Source: JBFJVZ01 sp041623895
GTDB taxonomy: Bacteria; Planctomycetota; Planctomycetia; Pirellulales; Pirellulaceae
Assembly: GCA_041623895.1 (NCBI GenBank)
Contig: JBFJVZ010000087.1
Coordinates: forward strand, 1 to 20,201
Length of the DNA stretch: 20,201 nt
Reading direction: 5' to 3'
The notes under the pieces were generated by a model. That model saw only the letters and a list, made by a program, of their open reading frames with translations. It did not search any database and had not been told where the DNA came from. The translations under genes were made by a program, and so were the position numbers. Of the stretch, positions 14,471 through 20,201 are shown in pieces. Position 1 is the stretch's first letter, and every line of letters begins with the position of its first letter.

Positions 14471-14532
14471 GGGTCAGACACCAAAAGTGCAAAGCACCCC
14501 AACGGGCCGATCCGGCTTTTGGTGTCTGACCC
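14471..14532. repeat. Perfect 17-bp inverted repeat (REP/MITE-like element)
   Basis: GGGTCAGACACCAAAAG (14471-14487) is exactly complementary to 14516-14532, with a 28-nt centre containing a smaller GTGC-AAA-GCAC hairpin. GGGGAAA before and TTTTCCC after can lengthen the stem. It lies 45 nt after greA and could terminate transcription in both directions. It has no coding capacity. The shape fits non-autonomous palindromes mobilised by REP-associated transposases, which is inference. Confidence 0.85.
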
Positions 14533-14620
14533 CCTTTTCCCGGCCAACACGAACACGGATCTTGGGATGCTTTGATTCTTGGTCGTGCTGATCCGTGATC
14601 TTTCTCTTGCAGCAAAGCAG

Positions 14621-15298
14621 ATGGTCAACGAAGAAAACGCAGATGAGTCGGTGGACGAAGGCCCCGGTTGGATGCCGATCATCTTGGCCGCCACGTTATT
14701 GATGGGCATCGTCGGCTTTATCGGCTGCGGCGTGACGACTTGGTTGCTGTTTCAAAAACGCGTTCCGCTGGCTATCCGCACGCTTCGCTCGACGTACATT
14801 CCGGAGGTCGAACAAAGTCTGCTGGACCCCGGCGAGAAGAAAGCCGCCGTCGCGCAGCTGGAGGAATTCACCGCGGATTTGGAACGCGGCAAGTACGAGA
14901 ACTGGCAAGCCGCCGGCGTGATGCAGAGGTTGGTTCGCTTGCCCGTTTTGCAATGGGGTGAATTGTCAGCGATTGAGTCATTTATTGAAAAAGAATTCGG
15001 CGATGACGCCGGCCCCGCTATTCGTGACCTGTCGCGACTACGACGTGCCGTGGAACTGGACAAGGCAACGTCGATTGATGTCGAGGATGTGCTCAAGCCG
15101 GCTCTGGTGATTGACGATTCGCCGATGGGGCGGCGGCTGAACGAAAAACTGACCCCTGATCTGGCCAAGGACGTTGCTCAACGCGCCAAGTTGGTCGCGG
15201 ACCGCAGTGATATCCCGGAAAAGGGTTTTCCGGATGTGAAGATCAACGTGATCATTCGGCGGCAAATCGAAGCCGGCCTGAAAGAGGGCAGCATCTGA
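14621..15298 (+). CDS. Single-pass membrane protein of unknown function
   Basis: 225 residues from the ATG at 14621; the TTG at 14579 would add 14 unconvincing residues. A short acidic N-terminus (NEENADESVDEGPG) precedes one strong membrane helix near residues 17-41 (MPIILAATLLMGIVGFIGCG). The remaining 180 residues are soluble, helical and charged, with VPLAIRTLRSTYIPEVEQSLL and an AVAQLEEFTADLERGKYENW segment. With this topology the C-terminal domain should face the periplasm if the acidic N-terminus stays inside, or the reverse; the charge pattern (QKR after the helix) favours a cytoplasmic C-terminus. I recognise no family or catalytic motif. It stands between greA and the desaturase gene, same strand, with gaps of 195 and 141 bp. 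Confidence 0.72.
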   Translation: MVNEENADESVDEGPGWMPIILAATLLMGIVGFIGCGVTTWLLFQKRVPLAIRTLRSTYIPEVEQSLLDPGEKKAAVAQLEEFTADLERGKYENWQAAGVMQRLVRLPVLQWGELSAIESFIEKEFGDDAGPAIRDLSRLRRAVELDKATSIDVEDVLKPALVIDDSPMGRRLNEKLTPDLAKDVAQRAKLVADRSDIPEKGFPDVKINVIIRRQIEAGLKEGSI

Positions 15299-15427
15299 GT
15301 GGGATTGCCCTGATTCCTACACTCTATCGCGCGGCGATCACCTGCCGGGGAAGCTGCGGTCCCGTAGATTCCGGCGATCGTCGACAGACGGGGATCTCCG
15401 ACGTACAAAGGGGCATTCACTTTTAAA

Positions 15428-15435
15428 AGGAAGAG
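15428..15435 (+). promoter_or_regulatory. Shine-Dalgarno deciding the TTG start of the desaturase
   Basis: AGGAAGAG precedes the TTG at 15440 by a few bases. The first ATG in frame lies inside the FAD-binding fold, so TTG initiation is needed to keep the dinucleotide-binding motif. Confidence 0.75.
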
Positions 15436-15439
15436 AAAC

Positions 15440-17017
15440 TTGGCAACTCGAAAGGTAGTCATTGTCGGTGCCGGGCCAGGAGGGCTTGCCGCTGCCATGC
15501 AACTAGCTTACGCCGGCTGTGACGTGACGGTCATTGAACGTCGAGACCGTGTCGGCGGTCGCACTTCCGCGATTGAGATTGACCAATTTCGCTTCGATTG
15601 CGGGCCAACGTTTTTTCTGTACCCAAGGGTGCTAAGCGAAATCTTTCGCTCGGTCGGTCGCGAGTTGATGGACGATGTTCCGATGACGCGATTGGATCCC
15701 CAGTATCGATTGACTTTCGGTGCCGGTGGAACACTCGATTGCACTCCCGACCTGGAGGCGATGGACCGGCAGATCGCGCAATTTGCTCCGCGTGATGTGG
15801 GAGCGCTGCGTCGCTACATGGACGACAATCGTGTCAAGCTTGAGAAGTTTCGCCCGATTCTGGAATCTCCGTTCAACTCTGCGTTTGATTTGTTGCGACC
15901 GGCTGTGATTTCAGCAGCCAAGCACCTGCATCCTTTCCGTTCGCTGGGCAAGGATCTGCAGCGGTACTTTTCCGATCCCCGTCTGGTGATCGCTTTTGCA
16001 TTTCAGGCAAAGTACTTGGGCATGTCGCCATTTCAGTGCCCTAGTCTGTTCAGCATTCTTTCATTTCTGGAGTACGAACACGGCGTCTGGCACCCAACGG
16101 GCGGTTGCAGTCGCGTCAGCGAGCGAATGGCCGAAATCGCCGCAGACAGCGGTGTCAAATTCCGTCTGGGTGAAGCGGTCAAGGCGGTCAAGATGTCAGG
16201 TCAAAAACTGACCGCACTGGAAACCGACCGGGGAACTTACGAAGCGGACGCGTTTGTGGTGAATGCCGATTTCGCCAACTGGATCACGCGGACCGTGCCA
16301 AATGAAAATCGCAAGCGTTGGAGCGATCAGTCGATCGCAAAGAAGCGTTTTTCCTGCAGCACGTTCATGTTGTATTTGGGCATCGAAGGGAGTTACCAGG
16401 AGTTGCCCCATCACAACATCCATATCAGTGAGGACTACGAGAAGAACTTACGCGAAATCGAGCTAACACATACGCTCAGCAACGACCCGTCTTTCTATCT
16501 CCAGAACGCCAGCGTGACCGATGCCACGCTCGCGCCCGCCGGACACAGTGCCTTGTACGTCTTAGTCCCCGTCACTCATCAGCATCCCAATGTCGACTGG
16601 TCAAAGGCAACTGATCCATTCCGCGAACTTACATTGGACAAACTTTCGGCAATCGGGCTGACCGATATCCGAGATCGGATTCGCGTCGAACACCGAATTA
16701 CACCGGATGACTGGGAAAAGAAGTATGCGATTTACAAGGGCGCAACATTCAATTTGGCTCACAATTTAGGCCAGATGCTTCATCTTCGGCCCCGCAATCG
16801 GTTTGAGGAAATCGACGGACTTTATCTCGTTGGTGGCGGAACGCATCCAGGCAGCGGCTTGCCCGTGATCTACGAATCGAGTCGGATTACCAGTCGACTG
16901 TTGTTGAGTGACTTGGGTGTTAGCGCGTCGTTCATTGATGAGTGCGCAGGAGGCGAGGAATTACCACAAGCAGCCAGTAGCGAAAAAGTTCGCGATCATC
17001 AGGTCGTGCCCGCCTGA
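15440..17017 (+). CDS. crtI: CrtI-type phytoene/carotenoid desaturase family FAD oxidoreductase
   Basis: 525 residues. The Rossmann dinucleotide motif VVIVGAGPGGLAAA lies at residues 6-19, with the second ribose-contact segment ERRDRVGGR at about 34-42 and the family's FDCGPTFFLYP at about 53-63. The C-terminal FAD-contact region DGLYLVGGGTHPGSGLPVIY near residue 458 completes the CrtI signature. Members introduce double bonds into phytoene or dehydrosqualene at the membrane surface and use FAD. Pigmented Pirellulales make C30 carotenoids, so a CrtN-like role is equally possible; sequence inspection cannot separate these. No phytoene synthase or other crt gene is in the window. The last 19 bp overlap the 3' end of the convergent natB-like gene. 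Confidence 0.87.
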   Translation: MATRKVVIVGAGPGGLAAAMQLAYAGCDVTVIERRDRVGGRTSAIEIDQFRFDCGPTFFLYPRVLSEIFRSVGRELMDDVPMTRLDPQYRLTFGAGGTLDCTPDLEAMDRQIAQFAPRDVGALRRYMDDNRVKLEKFRPILESPFNSAFDLLRPAVISAAKHLHPFRSLGKDLQRYFSDPRLVIAFAFQAKYLGMSPFQCPSLFSILSFLEYEHGVWHPTGGCSRVSERMAEIAADSGVKFRLGEAVKAVKMSGQKLTALETDRGTYEADAFVVNADFANWITRTVPNENRKRWSDQSIAKKRFSCSTFMLYLGIEGSYQELPHHNIHISEDYEKNLREIELTHTLSNDPSFYLQNASVTDATLAPAGHSALYVLVPVTHQHPNVDWSKATDPFRELTLDKLSAIGLTDIRDRIRVEHRITPDDWEKKYAIYKGATFNLAHNLGQMLHLRPRNRFEEIDGLYLVGGGTHPGSGLPVIYESSRITSRLLLSDLGVSASFIDECAGGEELPQAASSEKVRDHQVVPA

Positions 17018-19122
17018 GTTTCCAATACCGGAACGCTTTTCCGCGTGTCTAGCCAAATCACAAGGGCTCCGACCAAGGCGATCGTGGTCGCGGTGACCAG
17101 CCAGCTTGTTGGCAGATGGCGATCGCTTTGCACTGTGTCGCCAAGAAAATCGAGATCCTTGTGGAAATGGGCGACAAGTTCCAACAGCGCATTGTGCACA
17201 AAGTGCATCACCATGCCGGGAATCACGCTGCCGGTGCGATACGCGATCCAGCCCAGCAGCAGGCCCAACAGCGTGGTCGGAATGAATCGCTCGACCAGCA
17301 AGGCATTGCCAGTCAGAACGTGAAAAAGCCCAAAAATCAGCGACGTGACGATGATCACACGAGCCGGCGAGAGAACCTTGGAAAGAGATGAGAAAAGAAA
17401 GCCGCGAAAACACAACTCTTCGATAATCGCCGGTGTCAAAGCCAGGCAAGCCACCAAGATCAGCGGCGGTGCCTTCGTAAAAGCGTCCAGTTTGCTTAAT
17501 GTCTCGCGGATTCGTTCTTCGTCCAAGCCACCGATTCCCATCGCGTCAGCAAGCACGAAAGCTTCATGGGCCGCAGCCCAGGCACCCAGACCAAGCAACA
17601 CCGAGCCAACAATGGCCACCGGTGTGGGGCGTTTCAGTCGATAGGTTGTTCGATAGCGATTGCGGCCAAAGTAAGCCGCGACCAACGGGACCATGCCAAA
17701 AGTGGCGATCAAGGCGATGGCATTCAATAACAATTGTGTCGAAATCGATAGTGATTCGCGCGATGCAACAACCACTCGAATCAAAACATTCGAGACCACG
17801 AAATAGATGGGCACTAACGTTGCCAGCATCAGCGCCGCCGATTGCACGCTGGGCACATCCGATTCACGAAGCGGCCGCTGGAATAACGAGCCGATCGACT
17901 GTTCACTCGTTCGCGTTACCGCATCGCTCCCAAACAACTTCGCAGCGATCGCCAGCGCAGCGCCCGCGTAGCCAACAGTACTGATTACGGCGGCCAAAGC
18001 CGAAGCCGAATGGATGTTGCCTGAAAGCACGTCGCGGGCCAACAGCACGATGTTGATCAGGGGGGCAATCGCCATCGGTCCCGATAAATTGACTCCCGGC
18101 ATCAACGCCAACATGCCTGGTGTCAATGACAGCAGCATCACCGGAATCAGATACGCCTGCGCCTCCTTGAACGACTTGGCAAAACTGGTCAACGACAGCA
18201 GGACTGCTGAAAAGAAACCGCTGAACAAGATCAACAAACCCAGGATTTGCAGCACTGCGATCCAGGGGAAGGCTTCGTTGCCGCCGGTCAATAAAGGCAA
18301 TAATCGTGATGCCCACAGCGTTGCAAACATCGCCAACAGATTCGCCAGTGCCGTCAGCAACGCCACCGTGACCACAGCGACATATTTGGCAAATAGGACG
18401 TAAAAGCGGGGAACAGGCGAAGCCATCAGCGATTCCATCGTGCCGCGTTCGCGTTCTCCCGCGGTCAAGTCGATGGCCGGATAGACTGCCCCCGTGATCG
18501 TCATCAACACCAGCACCAGCGGAACGATGGTGGCCAGCGCGGAGGCCTGGGGGGCTTCGCCGATATCCTCGACCTGGACTTCCACGGGCGGCAAGTATGT
18601 CCGAGCAGTTTGGCCGGCTGCGGACTCGGCATATCCTAACCGCAACCATTGCATCCGCTCGGTCAAGATCCGCTGGCACATCTGGCTGGCGTTGTCACCG
18701 GCAAAGGCGATAAACGTCACTTTCGGCGGACTACTCATTTCGACCGTCGCGCCCACATCGATCTTGTTTTCCGACAGTGCTTCTTTGGGCGTTTCTGCTG
18801 AAGTGATCACAATCCGAAAGTCAGCCACGCCGCCTTCGGCCGCCTTGACGATCGATTCCGGCGGGTTGCTTCGCGGATCGGTCAACCACGATCGCAACAG
18901 CAGCCCTTCTGGTTCCGTTTGCACACCAATCGTGTAGGGCTGATCGATGGCCCCGCCGGTACCCGACGTCAACAAAAATCGGTTCAGCCCCATGCTCAGT
19001 AGCGGATACACCAGCAGCGGCATCAACAGCAGCGTCACGATCGTGCGGCGATCGCGAATCGTTTCTTTCAGCTCTTTTTGGCACAGCCGCCAGAGTCGCC
19101 CATGTAGTCCGCCACTGCTCAT
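16999..19122 (-). CDS. natB: ABC-2 permease (NatB-like) fused to CPBP intramembrane protease
   Basis: 707 residues in two modules. Residues of about 1-400 are an ABC-2 exporter permease of the NatB kind: one helix near residue 30 (RRTIVTLLLMPLLVYPLLSMG), a large extracytoplasmic domain of about 45-210, then a helix cluster with LTAGERERGTMESLMASP near residue 229, the coupling element of this family. After further helices, residues of about 500-690 form a CPBP (Abi/CAAX-type) protease: E568-E569-L-C-F-R573, then H601 in FGLFHVL, then H640-F-V-H-N644. All four motifs are intact. The ATG at 19122 has AGGA upstream inside natA. Partner is the ATPase 6 bp upstream. Substrate unknown; NatAB exports sodium in Bacillus. 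Confidence 0.9.
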   Translation of the reverse strand: MSSGGLHGRLWRLCQKELKETIRDRRTIVTLLLMPLLVYPLLSMGLNRFLLTSGTGGAIDQPYTIGVQTEPEGLLLRSWLTDPRSNPPESIVKAAEGGVADFRIVITSAETPKEALSENKIDVGATVEMSSPPKVTFIAFAGDNASQMCQRILTERMQWLRLGYAESAAGQTARTYLPPVEVQVEDIGEAPQASALATIVPLVLVLMTITGAVYPAIDLTAGERERGTMESLMASPVPRFYVLFAKYVAVVTVALLTALANLLAMFATLWASRLLPLLTGGNEAFPWIAVLQILGLLILFSGFFSAVLLSLTSFAKSFKEAQAYLIPVMLLSLTPGMLALMPGVNLSGPMAIAPLINIVLLARDVLSGNIHSASALAAVISTVGYAGAALAIAAKLFGSDAVTRTSEQSIGSLFQRPLRESDVPSVQSAALMLATLVPIYFVVSNVLIRVVVASRESLSISTQLLLNAIALIATFGMVPLVAAYFGRNRYRTTYRLKRPTPVAIVGSVLLGLGAWAAAHEAFVLADAMGIGGLDEERIRETLSKLDAFTKAPPLILVACLALTPAIIEELCFRGFLFSSLSKVLSPARVIIVTSLIFGLFHVLTGNALLVERFIPTTLLGLLLGWIAYRTGSVIPGMVMHFVHNALLELVAHFHKDLDFLGDTVQSDRHLPTSWLVTATTIALVGALVIWLDTRKSVPVLETQAGTT

Positions 19123-19128
19123 CGCGTG

Positions 19129-19857
19129 TCAGTTCCTTAACAAGTCGACAAACATGTCAGCGAGATGGTCTCGATGGGTCGACTCACGAAGCTCCGCCAT
19201 GGTCCCCGAGTGTTCGAGCCGTCCGTTGTGTAATAAACCAAATCGGTCACACAAACGTTCTGCTTCATCCAGACGATGAGTGCAAACGACAACCGCCTTG
19301 CCGACGTCTCGCAAATGGTCGATGTATTCAAAAATTGTTTGTACCCCGACAACATCCAAGCCCCGTGTGGGCTCGTCCAGCAACATCACCGGGGGATCGT
19401 GAATCAGACCACGAACAAGAGTAACACGCTGACGCTGACCGGTACTGAGTGAACCGGCACGACGATCCAAAATCGCGGTAATCTCCATCAACTTGGCCAA
19501 TTCGATCACACGCTGCTCGGCAGCCGATGGCTCCACCGCATACAAATCGGCGAAATACAACAGCATTTCGCGGACACTTAGCCAGGGGTAGACGCCATCG
19601 CTAGCCGAGACAAAGCCGAGCCGCGATTTGACGCCAATGGGGTCGTTGGCCGTCCGCACGCCATCCACTTCGGCATAGCCACCATCGGGATCCAGCAAAC
19701 CCAGAATCATTCGCAAGGTTGTTGTCTTGCCGGCCCCGTTGGGTCCCAGTAAACCAAACACTTCACCCGGCGCGACCTGAAAGGACAAATGGTCGACCGC
19801 GCGCAGTTCACTGTGCTCGAGCGTAAAGATTTTTGTCAGCGAGTCGACGATCAGCAT
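19129..19857 (-). CDS. natA: ABC transporter ATP-binding protein, NatA-like
   Basis: 242 residues from the ATG at 19857; an upstream ATG at 19893 would add 12 residues and longer forms look non-coding. All nucleotide-binding motifs are present: Walker A GPNGAGKTT (38-46), signature LSTGQ (137-141), Walker B VMLLDEP (157-163), D-loop RGLD and switch His194 (CTHRLDEAE). The Q-loop position reads FVSASDGVYP, lacking Gln, as in several exporters of the NatA group. It powers the NatB-CPBP permease encoded 6 bp downstream, the two surely forming one operon. A TATTCT box about 50 nt upstream of the start on the minus strand is a weak promoter candidate without a good -35. Confidence 0.93.
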   Translation of the reverse strand: MLIVDSLTKIFTLEHSELRAVDHLSFQVAPGEVFGLLGPNGAGKTTTLRMILGLLDPDGGYAEVDGVRTANDPIGVKSRLGFVSASDGVYPWLSVREMLLYFADLYAVEPSAAEQRVIELAKLMEITAILDRRAGSLSTGQRQRVTLVRGLIHDPPVMLLDEPTRGLDVVGVQTIFEYIDHLRDVGKAVVVCTHRLDEAERLCDRFGLLHNGRLEHSGTMAELRESTHRDHLADMFVDLLRN

Positions 19858-20139
19858 CAGGTGAGGCGGGAGTATGAGAACAGGCCTTGCCATAGAATAG
19901 CGTTCGAAACCCGCTCCTGTCGTTACGCGGTTTGTCCAGGAATTGTTTCCGCCCGGTAAGTGCGACGGAGGGGGGAAGGCACACGGGTGGGCAAGGCTGG
20001 GATTGTGAGAATGTTGCCATTGTCGTGTTAAGTAACCGACGATCACCGTCCCGGCACCACGCGGGAGGTTTTTTCTTGCGTTGTGCCGTGCTGTCTCTTC
20101 TGAAACTGGCTAGTGCTTTGTCAACTTTTGACTTTAGGG
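19858..20139. other. Non-coding region upstream of natA
   Basis: No convincing coding frame on either strand. It should contain the natA promoter. Weak hairpin TCCCG (20049-20053)/CGGGA (20062-20066) is followed by GGTTTTTTC on the plus strand, a poor terminator candidate. TAGTGCTTTGTCA lies at 20111-20123, just before the palindrome at 20140. Confidence 0.6.
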
Positions 20140-20201
20140 TAGCCGGATTCGCCAGAATTCGGTTCGTTCCAAGATACCCCGAAGTCTGGCGACATCGGCT
20201 A
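20140..20201. repeat. Dispersed imperfect palindrome, copy 2 (reaches window end)
   Basis: Left arm 20140-20162 and right arm 20179-20201 are inverted repeats matching at 19 of 23 positions, separated by 16 nt. The left arm is the exact reverse complement of 10481-10503, so copies 1 and 2 lie in opposite orientation. Both copies have a TAGTGCT motif about 20 nt outside the same end. The element may extend past the window. Confidence 0.85.

Overview
The window reads as chromosomal DNA of a planctomycete, most likely Pirellulales and close to Rhodopirellula. This is inferred from content, not from a database match. The signs are a DUF1570-type secreted metalloprotein, a large DUF11-repeat surface protein, a small membrane protein starting with an NPYxxP motif, a NatB permease fused to a CPBP protease, an ActP symporter with a long inserted loop, frequent TTG/GTG starts with patchy Shine-Dalgarno sites, and dispersed palindromes, one of which translates as TRSVSEG. 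No mobile-element gene, CRISPR array, rRNA or tRNA was seen.

Layout. 1-4220: a secreted zinc-peptidase-like protein (+) faces a DUF11-repeat protein (-) across an 18-bp tandem repeat. 4279-8128: a GNAT-like protein (-), a lone heme-copper oxidase subunit III (+), a sugar isomerase/epimerase-like TIM barrel (-) and a PhnP-like metallo-beta-lactamase-fold hydrolase (+). 8203-10415: a DUF485/ActP-type symporter operon with overlapping stop and start codons. 10447-13060: a palindromic repeat, a small membrane protein (-), a secreted coiled-coil/retropepsin-like protein (-), and, divergent from it with an overlapping ATG, a secreted protein with a secretin-N-domain-like tail followed by yacG. 13174-14620: a TRSVSEG palindrome, mscL with a C-terminal Cys4 tail, a strong intrinsic terminator, greA, and a 17-bp inverted repeat. 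14621-17017: a single-pass membrane protein and a CrtI-type carotenoid desaturase. 16999-19857: a NatA/NatB-CPBP ABC exporter pair (-) whose 3' end overlaps the desaturase gene. 19858-20201: non-coding, ending in a second copy of the palindrome at 10447.

Most genes are single units of housekeeping, membrane or secreted function. Clear co-transcribed pairs are DUF485-actP and natA-natB; 12143/12230-yacG and GNAT-DUF11 are possible pairs. I see no defence island, biosynthetic cluster or phage. The most unusual material is the non-coding repeat layer (four families, one supplying stop codons to two genes), the terminator placed just before greA, and several domain fusions or extensions (NatB-CPBP, MscL-Cys4, ActP loop, coiled coil-retropepsin).
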